This document shows positions 15,564 through 24,629 of a stretch of DNA of 64,000 bases, piece after piece. The position numbers were made by a program, and so were the translations under genes. Positions within the stretch are counted from its first letter, which is position 1. Each line of letters opens with the position of its first letter. The stretch comes from Flectobacillus roseus. Lineage in GTDB: Bacteria; Bacteroidota; Bacteroidia; Cytophagales; Spirosomataceae. The stretch lies in assembly GCF_030056665.1 (NCBI RefSeq), contig NZ_JASHIG010000006.1; one strand, 5' to 3'. The notes beneath the pieces were generated by a model. It was not told where the DNA came from. It was given only the letters and a program-made list of their open reading frames with translations, and did not search any database.

Positions 15564-16594
15564 CATAATGAGCCTCTCATATTGAGATAAAAGGGATTTT
15601 CGACATGCTCTTTTGAAGAGTTAAGTACCAATTTGGCGGCGGTAACACCCATAGCCTCAAAGTCGGTAGAGATGGTTGTTAGGCCTTTCATGATAAACTT
15701 TTTGAGTGGTGTTTCGTTGTAAGAAATAATACCTACATGCTCGCCAACAGTAAGATTTAATACGATAATTTTTTCCAATAACTGCACCAAATCATCTTCC
15801 ATCAAACTAATGAAAACCTCTCCTTCGTTGACAGGTTCCTCAGCCAAATCATGCACAATGTGATGGTTGAAGGCATAGTTACTGCAAAAAGTTTTGAAGC
15901 CTTTCAAGATTTCCTGAGGATAATAGCTATGCTCAGGAAAGACTAATTTAATAGTGTGGTACTTACTCAAAGCATCCAAAGCTTGGCTCAATGAGTTAAA
16001 AATATCTTTTTCAAAGTTTTCATACACAGCCCCATAATTCCCCTGAATCTCTTTGACTTTTTTATCAATAATAATCAGTTTGTCTTTTGGGAGCTGATCT
16101 AGCAATTTATACGCTTTTTCTTCCTCATCAATAAAATGCGGAATCACAACATAATGTGTATAATTGCTTTTTTGTTGTCCCAGTAGTTTACTAAAAAGTA
16201 CGTAATCGTTGTTGTAAATATAAAAGTCAATAGCCGCTTTGTCGCCCAATGTTTTGACAAAAGCATCGTAAATGATTTTCTTGTGCGGACTCAACTTATT
16301 GAATACCAAGAAAATCTTAAGTTCTTGTGACAAAAAAGTACTTGCCACAAAATAGCCTTTTCCTGGCGACGACGTCAATACGCCCAACTTACGAAGTTCG
16401 TTATAGCCTTTTTCGACAGTAATACGTGAGATATCGAACTCGATACTTAGTTCGTTTATCGAGGGCAATAAATCCCCAGTAGTGAGGATACCCTGTCTAA
16501 TAGCACTAAGTACCGAGTTGACAAGTTGCTGATATTTCGGGGTTGCCGAAAATTCATCAATATTCAAATGTTCTAAAAAACGCTCTTTTTTCAT
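15563..16594 (-). CDS. GntR-family regulator with sugar-binding-type effector domain
   Basis: A 343-residue regulator. The N-terminal GntR winged helix spans residues ~10-85, with GDLLPSINELSIEFDISRIT and GKGYFVAS as family signatures. Residues ~90-343 resemble a LacI/periplasmic-binding-protein effector domain (IGDKAAIDFYIYNNDY, IIDKKV, VFISLMEDDLVQLLEK, GIISYNETPLKKFIMKGLTTI, GVTAAKLVLNS). Its start overlaps the rhaT stop by four bases, so it is the second gene of a rhaT-gntR operon and most likely responds to rhamnose or a related sugar. By family knowledge, GntR-type regulators of this architecture control rhamnose genes in Bacteroidota. Confidence 0.9.
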   Translation of the reverse strand: MKKERFLEHLNIDEFSATPKYQQLVNSVLSAIRQGILTTGDLLPSINELSIEFDISRITVEKGYNELRKLGVLTSSPGKGYFVASTFLSQELKIFLVFNKLSPHKKIIYDAFVKTLGDKAAIDFYIYNNDYVLFSKLLGQQKSNYTHYVVIPHFIDEEEKAYKLLDQLPKDKLIIIDKKVKEIQGNYGAVYENFEKDIFNSLSQALDALSKYHTIKLVFPEHSYYPQEILKGFKTFCSNYAFNHHIVHDLAEEPVNEGEVFISLMEDDLVQLLEKIIVLNLTVGEHVGIISYNETPLKKFIMKGLTTISTDFEAMGVTAAKLVLNSSKEHVENPFYLNMRGSL

Positions 16595-17643
16595 AGAGAA
16601 TTACCAATACCGACAATAATCACCGATAAGAGGATAATACCAATACCTGTTAAAATAGTACGGAAAATTGATTTTGAAACACCTTTCCATTCACCCAATA
16701 CGATACCCCAGCAGTTAGAAGTTAGGATAATAGTTGCCATGTGCAAAATCCATGAGCTAGCACCGTTACCTAATTTACTCTCGCCCATTCCATAGAAGAA
16801 AAACTGCAAAAACCATGTTGTACCAGCAACCGCTGCAAAAGCATAGTTTTTCTTCAAAGGAGCTTTTGAGTTTAAATAGTCACCAAATGTTTTGTTACGT
16901 GTGTTAAGATACATACACCATACAAAATTGGTCACAAATCCACCCCAAAGTACAACTACAAAGATAACATTGTTTTGGAATAATGGATTACAGCCTTTTG
17001 CTACTGCTGTTTCGGCCATGGCCTTTCCAGCTTCAATACCAAAGTTAAAACAAGCACTCATCATACCCGAAATCGTAGCTACAATAAGCCCTTTGGTAAG
17101 GTTAAATTCTTTAATCGTTTCTGTTTTTTGTTCTTCGGTAAGTTCTCTTTCTTTCATCATTCCAGCCTTACCACAAACCATGATACCGCCCAAACAAACC
17201 AAAATACCTAATAATACGACCTGCCCACCAGTATGACTGATCATGTATGAGAAAGTTCCCTCAACATCATTGGTAAATACATCACGATAGACAGCAGGCA
17301 GTAAAGAACCAAATGTAGAACATAAACTCAAGGCGATAGACATACCCAAAGACATACCCAAATAACGCATAGCCAAACCGAAGGTCAAACCACCGATACC
17401 CCAAAGTAAGCCCATCAAAAATGTCCAAAAAATCACACCTTGATCGGTCGTTTTGATAATCGTCATAAAATCAGGAATGGTAAGATAGGCAGCCAAATAA
17501 GGTACTAATAGCCACGATACAACACCACCCACAATCCAAGCACTCTCCCATGCCCATGATTTAACACGATTGTAAGGGATATAAAAACTCCCAGAAGCAA
17601 AACCACCCACCGAGTGGAAAATAACGCCAAGAATAGATTCCAT
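16591..17643 (-). CDS. rhaT: L-rhamnose:proton symporter RhaT
   Basis: A 350-residue membrane protein with about ten spans belonging to the RhaT family of drug/metabolite transporters. Recognisable segments are GGFASGSFYIPYNRVKSWAW near residue 13, GLLWGIGGLTFGLAMRYLGM near 98, SGMMSACFNFGIEAGKAMA near 192 and MGESKLGNGASSWILHMA near 285. It is followed by the overlapping gntR-type regulator. No rhamnose isomerase, kinase or aldolase gene is present in the window, so catabolism must be encoded elsewhere. The family assignment is strong; the sugar is inferred from the family. Confidence 0.92.
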   Translation of the reverse strand: MESILGVIFHSVGGFASGSFYIPYNRVKSWAWESAWIVGGVVSWLLVPYLAAYLTIPDFMTIIKTTDQGVIFWTFLMGLLWGIGGLTFGLAMRYLGMSLGMSIALSLCSTFGSLLPAVYRDVFTNDVEGTFSYMISHTGGQVVLLGILVCLGGIMVCGKAGMMKERELTEEQKTETIKEFNLTKGLIVATISGMMSACFNFGIEAGKAMAETAVAKGCNPLFQNNVIFVVVLWGGFVTNFVWCMYLNTRNKTFGDYLNSKAPLKKNYAFAAVAGTTWFLQFFFYGMGESKLGNGASSWILHMATIILTSNCWGIVLGEWKGVSKSIFRTILTGIGIILLSVIIVGIGNSL

Positions 17644-18197
17644 AAAAAGGTCTTTTTACATAGTCTAAGATTTACGTCGATGTGGAACAACCTGCAAACC
17701 TTAAAATTGTGATTATATGAAGTTTGATTATTGAAAAACAAATATTATTCTACAAATATAACCCTTCATGCACCTTATAACTGTCCTAAGGCATCTTTGA
17801 ATATTGCAGTTTTTTAATTACCAAAATTTATATTTAAAATAACTATGGGTTATTTTCTACTCGAAATTTATCCTATTTTTTTGTCTTCTATCAAAACAAT
17901 ATATCACTGTGACTACAAGAGAGTTGTACTTTAATAAGTATTTAGTTTTTAATCCTTAGAAGCTATTCTTTTGAAAAACAATTTTTTGTATATTCCATTA
18001 AGTGTAGTCGACACTTCAATAAATATCATTATTCAAGGGAAGTAGTCGGGTAGTTATAAGAAAAATAAAAGTTAGCACAACGATAAAAAACATGTTACTA
18101 TCGTCGTTCATAAGATTGTTGACTTTATTGTGAGGCAGTTTATTTTTGATAAAAACCTTCTCTTTCTCCTCAATTGTATTTAATCTCCAATCTATAT
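17644..18197. other. Divergent intergenic region upstream of rhaT
   Basis: About 550 AT-rich bases between rhaT (minus) and a small membrane-protein gene (plus). A -7-like element for rhaT is listed separately. Beyond that I see no gene, RNA or strong repeat. Confidence 0.5.
17753..17760 (-). promoter_or_regulatory. Possible -7 promoter element for rhaT
   Basis: On the minus strand this reads TATATTTG (consensus TAnnTTTG), about 110 bp upstream of the rhaT start. No matching -33 TTG is obvious. Confidence 0.35.
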
Positions 18198-18725
18198 ATG
18201 ATTAAACTTATGGAAAAACAACCTCTTTTTACTGAGAAACAACGCTTTAACCAATGGTGGATGTGGTTGATTTTGTTTGTCACCAACGGTATTTTCATTT
18301 ATGGATGGATTCAACAAATCTATTTAAAAATTCCTTTTGGGGACCACCCCATGAGTAATACAGGATTATGGATTGCCGTATTAGCGATGTTAGCGTTTAC
18401 GCTATTTATGCGCTCTTTTTGTCTAGAAACAAGCATATATGAGGATGGTATTTATGTACGATTTGTTCCACTTCAAAAAAGCTTCAGAATCTATCAATGG
18501 GATATGCTTGAGGAAGTTTATGTACGAAAATATGCTCCACTATCAGAATATGGTGGCTGGGGTTATCGAGTAGGATTTGGAAATGCAGGTGGCGCTTTGA
18601 ATATAGCTGGAGATATGGGAATTCAATTGGTTTTTAAAGATAAAATGTCTTTACTCATAGGGACACAAAAGCCAGAAGAAGCCCAAAAAGCTTTAACATT
18701 AATCAATTTGTCGCAAGTAGAATAA
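18198..18725 (+). CDS. Small membrane protein of unknown function
   Basis: About 175 residues with two membrane segments near the N-terminus (WWMWLILFVTNGIFIYGWI and LWIAVLAMLAFTLFMRSFC) and a soluble C-terminal half with a PH-like strand pattern (TSIYEDGIYVRFVPLQKSFR, WDMLEEVYVRKYAPLSEYGG, GIQLVFKDKMSLLIGTQKPEE). The pattern resembles bacterial PH-domain membrane proteins of unknown function, but I do not recognise a named family with certainty. I chose the ATG at 18198; an upstream in-frame start at 18174 and a downstream ATG at 18210 are possible. It is transcribed alone and convergent to the VOC-family gene. Confidence 0.75.
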   Translation: MIKLMEKQPLFTEKQRFNQWWMWLILFVTNGIFIYGWIQQIYLKIPFGDHPMSNTGLWIAVLAMLAFTLFMRSFCLETSIYEDGIYVRFVPLQKSFRIYQWDMLEEVYVRKYAPLSEYGGWGYRVGFGNAGGALNIAGDMGIQLVFKDKMSLLIGTQKPEEAQKALTLINLSQVE

Positions 18726-18783
18726 TTGAGTGGTTGAGTGATTACTTTAATTGAATTTTAAAATAATCACTCAGTCACTCAAT
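18725..18783. repeat. Palindromic TCACTCA-type repeat between convergent genes
   Basis: ATTGAGTGGTTGAGTGATTA plus CTTTAA (18725-18750) pairs with TTAAAATAATCAC and TCAGTCACTCAAT (18758-18783), with about 24 of 26 positions complementary. It overlaps the stop codons of both neighbouring convergent genes and looks like a bidirectional terminator built from the same words as 11945-12060. Confidence 0.65.
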
Positions 18784-19138
18784 AAGTAAACTCCATCCAG
18801 TAACCATCAGGGTCTTGGATAAAAATTTGGGGTACACCATCTGGGCGCATTTTGGGTCCTACCATGGGTATTTTTTTTGCCTTCAAAAAGGCTTCGCACT
18901 CTTCAATATCTTCTACTTCTAAAGCAAAATGATTACGTCTTGTACCTCCAACTATAATTTCATCGGTACGACCTGCAATCAGATGTAAAGTATGCGTACC
19001 CAATGCATACCAAGCTCCCTCAAAATCAAAAGCAGGTCGAGCTACTTCTGGCAATTCTAAGATATTTCCATAAAACTCTTTCGACGCCTCTAGGTCCTTG
19101 ACAAAAAGGGCGATATGATTTATTTCTTTGATTTTCAT
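18779..19138 (-). CDS. VOC/glyoxalase-family protein
   Basis: A 119-residue single vicinal-oxygen-chelate domain protein. Motifs are INHIALFVKDLEASKEFYGN at the N-terminus, LHLIAG and NHFALEVEDIEE in the middle, and FIQDPDGYWMEFTY at the C-terminus. The His, Glu and His metal-ligand positions of the glyoxalase fold are plausible at NHIAL, NHFAL and WMEFT. I start at the ATG at 19138, which fits the family N-terminus (MKIKEINHIALF) better than an upstream frame extension. A lactoylglutathione-lyase-like or dioxygenase role is possible; the substrate is unknown. Confidence 0.85.
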   Translation of the reverse strand: MKIKEINHIALFVKDLEASKEFYGNILELPEVARPAFDFEGAWYALGTHTLHLIAGRTDEIIVGGTRRNHFALEVEDIEECEAFLKAKKIPMVGPKMRPDGVPQIFIQDPDGYWMEFTY

Positions 19139-19213
19139 AGTGTTGTAAAAACAAATGCACACACGCCAAAACGTATGTGCATTTATTCAAAAACTGATAC
19201 TAAAGTTTAATAC

Positions 19214-20539
19214 CTATCTTTTTGGAAAATTAGGCAATTTCATTTTACCATCTTGTACACGGTTCATCATACGCATCATTTTACGCATTTCTTCAAACTG
19301 CTTCAACAAGTTGTTGATTTGTTGAACCGAAGTACCCGAACCAGCAGCAATACGTTTCTTGCGAGACATATCCAATAACTCAGGTTTCTGACGCTCTTTT
19401 GGAGTCATTGACTGAATAATTGCCTCAATTGGTGTGAAAGAATCATTCGAAATATCAACGTCTTTGATAGCCTGACCCATCCCTGGAATCATACCCATCA
19501 AATCTTTGATATTACCCATTTTCTTGATTTGTTGCAATTGAGAGTAGAAGTCCTCAAAACTAAATTGGTTTTGACGGATTTTCTTATTGATACGCTCTGC
19601 TTCTTCTTCGTCAAAGGCATTTTGAGCTCTTTCAACCAAGGAAAGCACGTCACCCATACCCAAAATACGGCTAGCCATACGATCTGGGTAGAATTGGTCA
19701 AGGGCATCCATTTTCTCACCTGTCGAGATAAACTTGATTGGTTTCTCAACTACGTGACGAATAGAAAGCGCCGCACCACCACGAGCATCACCATCCAACT
19801 TGGTCAAAACTACCCCGTCAAAATTCAAACGGTCGTTGAATGCCTTTGCAGTATTTACTGCATCCTGACCTGTCATAGAGTCTACTACAAACAAGGTTTC
19901 AGATGGTTTGATAGCTTCTTTTACTGCTGCAATCTCATTCATCATAGCCTCATCTACAGCCAAACGACCCGCAGTATCGACAATGATTACTTTTTTACCC
20001 ATTTTGCGAGCATACTCCAACGCATTTTGGGCAATTTGTACAGCATTTTTGTTTTCTGGTTCAGAATAAACCTCTACTTCTACTTGCTCACCTAATACCT
20101 TCAACTGGTCAATCGCCGCAGGACGGTAAATATCGCAAGCTACCAAGAGTACGTTACGACCCGATTTTTTGAGGTATTGAGCTAACTTACCAGAGAATGT
20201 AGTTTTACCAGAACCTTGCAAACCAGCAATCAAGATAACAGAAGGGTCTGATTTGAGGTTGATCCCTTGTACTTGAGAACCCATCAATTTTACGAGCTCA
20301 TCATGTACAATTTTTACCAACATCTGACCTGGGTCAACTGCAATCACGATTTTTTGACCCATCGCTTCATCCTTGATGCGGTCGGTAATTTCTTTCGCTA
20401 CTTTGTAGTTAACATCGGCATCCATCAAAGCGCGACGGATTTCTTTCACTGTAGCGGCTACGTTAACGTCCGTGATACGTCCCTTACCTTTAAGGGTACG
20501 CATTGCGGTATTAAGTTTATTACTTAAATTCTCAAACAT
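19214..20539 (-). CDS. ffh: Signal recognition particle protein Ffh
   Basis: A 441-residue SRP GTPase that binds signal sequences and 4.5S RNA and delivers nascent membrane proteins to FtsY. N domain at ~1-90; G domain with the P-loop GLQGSGKTTFSGKLA near residue 105, DIYRPAAIDQL, VDTAGRLAVDE, TKLDGDARGGAALS and GTGEKMDAL-type segments; methionine-rich M domain from ~300 with GMIPGMGQA, RIAAGSGTSVQQIN and a tail of MRKMMRMMNRVQDG that includes the signal-binding methionines. Length and architecture are normal. It is transcribed alone with a canonical -7 element 45 bp upstream. Confidence 0.98.
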   Translation of the reverse strand: MFENLSNKLNTAMRTLKGKGRITDVNVAATVKEIRRALMDADVNYKVAKEITDRIKDEAMGQKIVIAVDPGQMLVKIVHDELVKLMGSQVQGINLKSDPSVILIAGLQGSGKTTFSGKLAQYLKKSGRNVLLVACDIYRPAAIDQLKVLGEQVEVEVYSEPENKNAVQIAQNALEYARKMGKKVIIVDTAGRLAVDEAMMNEIAAVKEAIKPSETLFVVDSMTGQDAVNTAKAFNDRLNFDGVVLTKLDGDARGGAALSIRHVVEKPIKFISTGEKMDALDQFYPDRMASRILGMGDVLSLVERAQNAFDEEEAERINKKIRQNQFSFEDFYSQLQQIKKMGNIKDLMGMIPGMGQAIKDVDISNDSFTPIEAIIQSMTPKERQKPELLDMSRKKRIAAGSGTSVQQINNLLKQFEEMRKMMRMMNRVQDGKMKLPNFPKR

Positions 20540-20583
20540 TGTCGGTTATAGCTAAAAATCTTATAGTTCATTCTATAGAACCG

Positions 20584-20591
20584 CAAAGGTA
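20584..20591 (-). promoter_or_regulatory. -7 promoter element for ffh
   Basis: TACCTTTG on the minus strand, an exact match to the Bacteroidota consensus TAnnTTTG and followed by GC, about 45 bp upstream of the ffh start. The -33 element is not obvious. Confidence 0.5.
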
Positions 20592-20890
20592 CAAAAAAAA
20601 TTAAGCATTAGTAGTTTCATAAATTGCTAATTATTATCTTGTAATAGATATACCTACCTCAATTTATACTTACAAACTTTATATCCTTCCCATCAGATTT
20701 ACAGTGGCTTGCAGACAAACAATGAGTTTGACTTGCTACAATTCTTGATAATTATTGTTTTTGTTCACCTTTTATTGTCATTGATATACCTATCTCCCTA
20801 AAATAATTTTGTGCACTCAATTTATTGTATTACAAGTATTTATAGCACTAATAAAACTTTTTTGTTTCACCAAATACATACAATACTAAT
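20592..20890. other. Intergenic region between ffh and a secreted-protein gene
   Basis: About 300 AT-rich bases separating divergent genes. I see no reading frame, RNA gene or repeat of note. Confidence 0.5.
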
Positions 20891-21346
20891 ATGAAAGCAC
20901 CTCAATTCATCCTTTACGTAATTTGCCTAATCTGTTCAAGCTTTCTATCAAAAGCTCAATTTATCAGCATCGACGAAGCTCGCCATAAAGAAGTAAAAAA
21001 AGCTGAAAAAGCAGGGCTTTTTGTGGATATTCATCAAGACGAAAAAAATCCTTTGATTTATAAAATTCTCATAAATCATACACAGTCTGAGTCAATTATG
21101 ACTTACTTACGGCCACGTAATTCTGCAGATTTCATTGAACAAAAAGAAGCCAATTTAAAAGATTCTCATGTGATGCTCAATTTGCACCTAGCAGGGCTTG
21201 AGGACGGAGAATATACTTTTGTGGTAAAAACGAATAATCAATTTTTCATTAAACATTTTCTTATTACCAGTGGAGATTTGGTGTGTGAAAAGGTTGGAGG
21301 CAAAGAGGTGTTGTCAATTAATCGACAAATCCAGACGGTAGATTAA
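20891..21346 (+). CDS. Secreted protein of unknown function
   Basis: A 151-residue protein with a clear Sec signal peptide (FILYVICLICSSFLSKAQ, cleavage after about residue 22). The mature part is mixed alpha/beta with a probable all-beta C-terminal half (LHLAGLEDGEYTFVVKTNNQ, FFIKHFLITSG), reminiscent of short immunoglobulin-like secreted domains, but I do not recognise a family. It is monocistronic, and a strong bidirectional terminator follows 13 bp after the stop. Confidence 0.75.
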   Translation: MKAPQFILYVICLICSSFLSKAQFISIDEARHKEVKKAEKAGLFVDIHQDEKNPLIYKILINHTQSESIMTYLRPRNSADFIEQKEANLKDSHVMLNLHLAGLEDGEYTFVVKTNNQFFIKHFLITSGDLVCEKVGGKEVLSINRQIQTVD

Positions 21347-21358
21347 ATAAAGGAACAA

Positions 21359-21423
21359 AGCGTTATAGTAAAAAAGGCACAAAGTGATTATGATACACTT
21401 TGTGCCTTTTTTACTATAACGCT
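21359..21423. terminator. Perfect 28-bp inverted repeat, bidirectional terminator
   Basis: The arm starting AGCGTTATAGTAAAAAAGGC at 21359-21386 is exactly complementary over 28 bases to 21396-21423, with a 9-base loop. The A-rich and T-rich halves provide a T-tract on both strands. It lies between convergent genes. The GGCACAAAGTG word recurs in the repeat at 45484-45612. Confidence 0.85.
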
Positions 21424-21438
21424 GTTTACTTTTTGATT

Positions 21439-22284
21439 TTATTCAAAAATAATCGTTCTGTTTCCTGCAATAAATACTCTATCTTCTAGTACTAGCTTAA
21501 GCGCTTTGGCAAGAACAATTTTTTCAACATCACGACCAGCAGCAGCCATTTCGGTAGCCGTTTTGGTATGGTTTACAGAAATCACATCTTGGAAAATAAT
21601 CGGTCCTTCATCCAAATCGTCGGTCACAAAGTGTGCCGTTGCACCAATAATCTTTACCCCACGCTCATACGCTTGACGATAAGGATTGGCTCCAATAAAA
21701 GCAGGCAAAAATGAGTGGTGAATATTGATGACTTTTCCTGTATAACGCTCAGTAAAAGATGGCGTTAGTATACGCATGAATTTTGCCAATACCAAATAAT
21801 CAAAACTGTAGGTAGCCAGCAATTCGTGGATTTGATTTTCGTGCTCCAACCTCGATGCCTCGTCGGTTCCCTTGGCAGGAATATAGTGAAAAGGTATGCC
21901 AAAACGCTCAGTTAAAGAACGTAATACTTCATGATTGCCAATTACTGCTAAAATATTGATAGGCAAATCTTTAAACTCATTTCTAATCAATAAATCACTG
22001 ATGCAATGATGCTCTTTAGTTACCAAAATCACTACATCTTTGATTTCTTTTTTGGAAAGGTCAATATTAGCGCCATTGGGCAAAATACCTCTTAATCCGT
22101 CCTCAATTTTTTCAGGGTCGCAATTCCCAGAAAAGGCCACACGCATAAAAAACTGATTGGTATCTCTTTCGACAAATTCGTCGGTTCTTTCTACATTGAG
22201 GTTATTAAAAAATAGTACTCCTGTGATTTTATGCACAAGCCCTTTTTCATCGGGGCAATCAATTCTTAGAATATAATCCGTCAT
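21439..22284 (-). CDS. purU: Formyltetrahydrofolate deformylase PurU
   Basis: A 281-residue enzyme that hydrolyses 10-formyltetrahydrofolate to formate and tetrahydrofolate, balancing one-carbon pools and feeding PurT. The N-terminal ACT domain (ILRIDCPDEKGLVHKITGVL, residues 4-80) is followed by the formyltransferase fold (~85-281). The catalytic-site segments VINIHHSFLPAFIGANPY near residue 200, KIIGATAHFVTDDLDEGPII near 226 and the upstream PFHYIPAKG are intact. Length is normal. Transcribed alone, with a -7 motif about 67 bp upstream. Confidence 0.96.
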   Translation of the reverse strand: MTDYILRIDCPDEKGLVHKITGVLFFNNLNVERTDEFVERDTNQFFMRVAFSGNCDPEKIEDGLRGILPNGANIDLSKKEIKDVVILVTKEHHCISDLLIRNEFKDLPINILAVIGNHEVLRSLTERFGIPFHYIPAKGTDEASRLEHENQIHELLATYSFDYLVLAKFMRILTPSFTERYTGKVINIHHSFLPAFIGANPYRQAYERGVKIIGATAHFVTDDLDEGPIIFQDVISVNHTKTATEMAAAGRDVEKIVLAKALKLVLEDRVFIAGNRTIIFE

Positions 22285-22350
22285 TTCAAAATTTTTATAA
22301 TGGCTAACAGTAAACTATGTCGCTTTCACAAAATAGCATTTAACAGCCCG

Positions 22351-22358
22351 CAAAATTA
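22351..22358 (-). promoter_or_regulatory. Possible -7 promoter element for purU
   Basis: TAATTTTG on the minus strand (TAnnTTTG consensus), 67 bp upstream of the purU start. Confidence 0.4.
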
Positions 22359-22508
22359 CTTATTCGTTTTACTAAATCGCTAATTATTACAGAATTAAAA
22401 TAGAAAAACTATAGCCTAGAATGATTTGAGTCCTACGAAAAGTTGAGACACTCAACAGACAGCCTCAGCCCATCTTCAAATTTTCAAATCTTCAAATCTA
22501 TCCTGCAT

Positions 22509-22919
22509 TTACAGTTGTATTTCCATTTTTACATATTCGATACCTTCTTTTGCAAATGTATCTCCAACGGCATCGAGTCCAAATTTTTGATAAAATGGCA
22601 ATGCTGAAGTGCGGGCATGACACCAAAGTAATTGTACTTTATGTTTTTTCGAAAAATCAATCAAATGACCTAGCAGCGCCGAGCCAAAACCTCTTCCTTG
22701 TAAATGTTCGAGTGTAGCAAATTTCCGAAATTGTGCTTCTTGACCTTCAATAAATAAAGAAATCACAGATACTAATTCAGTATCAAGCCACAAGCCAAAG
22801 TGAATTCCTTCTTCATCATTTTTGATTTTGACAAAGTCTAAAGGATAATCTGGCCACATAACTTTATGACGAATTGGCCAAGTTTGAGATGCTGATATTT
22901 GATGGACTATATGGGTCAT
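22509..22919 (-). CDS. GNAT-family N-acetyltransferase
   Basis: A 136-residue single-domain GNAT. The acetyl-CoA-binding loop is visible as LQGRGFGSALLGHLIDFSKK near residue 83, preceded by QFRKFATLEH (beta4) and followed by QLLWCHARTSALPFYQKFGLD (beta5 and alpha4), typical of the fold. The substrate is unknown. A -7 promoter motif lies 27 bp upstream, and the gene is monocistronic. Confidence 0.9.
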   Translation of the reverse strand: MTHIVHQISASQTWPIRHKVMWPDYPLDFVKIKNDEEGIHFGLWLDTELVSVISLFIEGQEAQFRKFATLEHLQGRGFGSALLGHLIDFSKKHKVQLLWCHARTSALPFYQKFGLDAVGDTFAKEGIEYVKMEIQL

Positions 22920-22945
22920 AATGGATATTTAAAATTGATAAGCCC

Positions 22946-22953
22946 CAAAGCTA
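22946..22953 (-). promoter_or_regulatory. Possible -7 promoter element for the GNAT gene
   Basis: TAGCTTTG on the minus strand (TAnnTTTG), 27 bp upstream of the GNAT start codon. Confidence 0.4.
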
Positions 22954-23109
22954 CAAGACAATAGTTACCCTCTATTTTAGCATTTTAGGATATTTGAAAA
23001 AGCTCAAACCTAAAGAAAAAAATGTTAACTATATATTTTTTAGCAATGCTTTTCTGAAAAAACTATTGATTCTCACCTAATAATGTTCCCTACGTATCAT
23101 AACATTCCG

Positions 23110-23117
23110 TACATTTG
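23110..23117 (+). promoter_or_regulatory. Possible -7 promoter element for icd
   Basis: TACATTTG followed by C, matching TAnnTTTG, 60 bp upstream of the isocitrate dehydrogenase start. Confidence 0.45.
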
Positions 23118-23177
23118 CAGTCGAAATGCGCAAACTATTCACGCATCATTAATAACGCATAACGTTTTCATACAAAA

Positions 23178-24410
23178 ATGGGAAAAATTAAAGTTGAAAA
23201 TCCTGTCGTTGAGCTTGATGGCGACGAAATGACTAGAATTATCTGGAAATTCATCAAGGATAAGTTAATCATTCCTTACTTGGATTTGGATATCAAATAT
23301 TATGACTTGGGCATGGAGTACCGTGACGAAACCAATGACCAAGTTACTGTTGATGCAGCTGAGGCTATCAAAAAATACGGTGTAGGTATCAAATGTGCTA
23401 CTATCACACCAGACGAAGCTCGTGTAAAAGAATTCAACTTGAAACAAATGTGGAAATCACCAAACGGTACAATCCGTAACATCTTGGATGGTACTGTGTT
23501 CCGTGAGCCTATCGTTTGTTCAAATGTTCCTAGATTAGTTCCAAACTGGACTGCTCCAATTATGATTGGTCGTCACGCTTTTGGTGATCAATACAGAGCA
23601 ACTGACTTTTTGACAAAAGGTAAAGGTAAATTAACAGTTACTTTCACGCCAGAAGACGGTTCTGAACCACAAACTTTTGAAGTATTCAACTTCAAAAACG
23701 ACGGTGTAGCATTAACAATGTACAACACTGACGAGTCTATTCGTGGTTTTGCTCACTCATGTTTCAACATGGCATTGAGCAAAGGATGGCCTTTATATTT
23801 ATCTACAAAAAACACCATCTTGAAAAAATACGATGGTCGTTTCAAAGATATTTTTGAAGAAATCTATCAAGCAGATTACAAAGCAGCTTTCGCTGAAAAA
23901 GGAATCGTTTACGAACACCGTTTGATCGATGACATGGTAGCTTCTGCCTTGAAATGGAATGGTAACTTCGTATGGGCTTGTAAAAACTACGATGGTGACG
24001 TTCAGTCAGATACAGTAGCGCAAGGTTTTGGTTCATTAGGTTTGATGACTTCAGTATTGGTAACTCCAGACGGTAAAACAATGGAAGCTGAGGCAGCTCA
24101 CGGAACTGTAACTCGTCACTACCGTGACCACCAAGCTGGAAAACCTACTTCTACAAACCCAATTGCATCTATCTTTGCTTGGACTCGTGGTTTGGAATTC
24201 CGTGGTAAATTAGACGGTAACCAAGAGTTGATCAACTTTAGCCAAACTTTGGAAAAAGTATGTATCGAAACAGTTGAGTCAGGTAAAATGACTAAAGACT
24301 TAGCAGTGTGTATCCACGGAAACAAAGTTTCTCATGGAGAACACTACTTATATACTGAAGAATTCTTGGCAGCAATCGACGAGAATTTGAAAGCTGCTTT
24401 AGCAAAATAA
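23178..24410 (+). CDS. icd: NADP-dependent isocitrate dehydrogenase (eukaryotic type)
   Basis: A 410-residue isocitrate dehydrogenase of the homodimeric type related to eukaryotic IDH1/IDH2, oxidatively decarboxylating isocitrate to 2-oxoglutarate in the TCA cycle. Signatures include VVELDGDEMTRIIW near residue 10, KCATITPDEARVKEF near 72, KSPNGTIRNILDGTVFREPI near 93 (substrate-binding Ser/Asn/Arg), YDGDVQSDTVAQGFGSLGLM near 269 (metal-binding Asp residues) and AAHGTVTRHYRDHQAGKPTS near 308 (NADP-specific loop with His/Arg). Length is normal. The gene is monocistronic, with a promoter motif upstream and a terminator 25 bp downstream. Confidence 0.97.
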   Translation: MGKIKVENPVVELDGDEMTRIIWKFIKDKLIIPYLDLDIKYYDLGMEYRDETNDQVTVDAAEAIKKYGVGIKCATITPDEARVKEFNLKQMWKSPNGTIRNILDGTVFREPIVCSNVPRLVPNWTAPIMIGRHAFGDQYRATDFLTKGKGKLTVTFTPEDGSEPQTFEVFNFKNDGVALTMYNTDESIRGFAHSCFNMALSKGWPLYLSTKNTILKKYDGRFKDIFEEIYQADYKAAFAEKGIVYEHRLIDDMVASALKWNGNFVWACKNYDGDVQSDTVAQGFGSLGLMTSVLVTPDGKTMEAEAAHGTVTRHYRDHQAGKPTSTNPIASIFAWTRGLEFRGKLDGNQELINFSQTLEKVCIETVESGKMTKDLAVCIHGNKVSHGEHYLYTEEFLAAIDENLKAALAK

Positions 24411-24434
24411 TTTTTGCTAAAATAGTTTTGAGAG

Positions 24435-24467
24435 GCCAGCCTATTCGTATGATTAGGCTGGCTTTTT
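24435..24467 (+). terminator. Rho-independent terminator of icd
   Basis: GCCAGCCTA (24435-24443) pairs perfectly with TAGGCTGGC (24454-24462), followed by TTTTT. It lies 25 bp after the icd stop codon. Confidence 0.9.
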
Positions 24468-24629
24468 ATTTTATGCATATTCATCCTCAAGTTTACTAGC
24501 ACTCTTTTTCAAACATCTACAAGTTATCAATCGTTATCTCTATACCAACGCCATATATCTCTAACAGACAGTTTTTTTAGAGAAAAATGCTATCTTGGAA
24601 TTTTCACTCATTAAAATGCTTCATCATTC

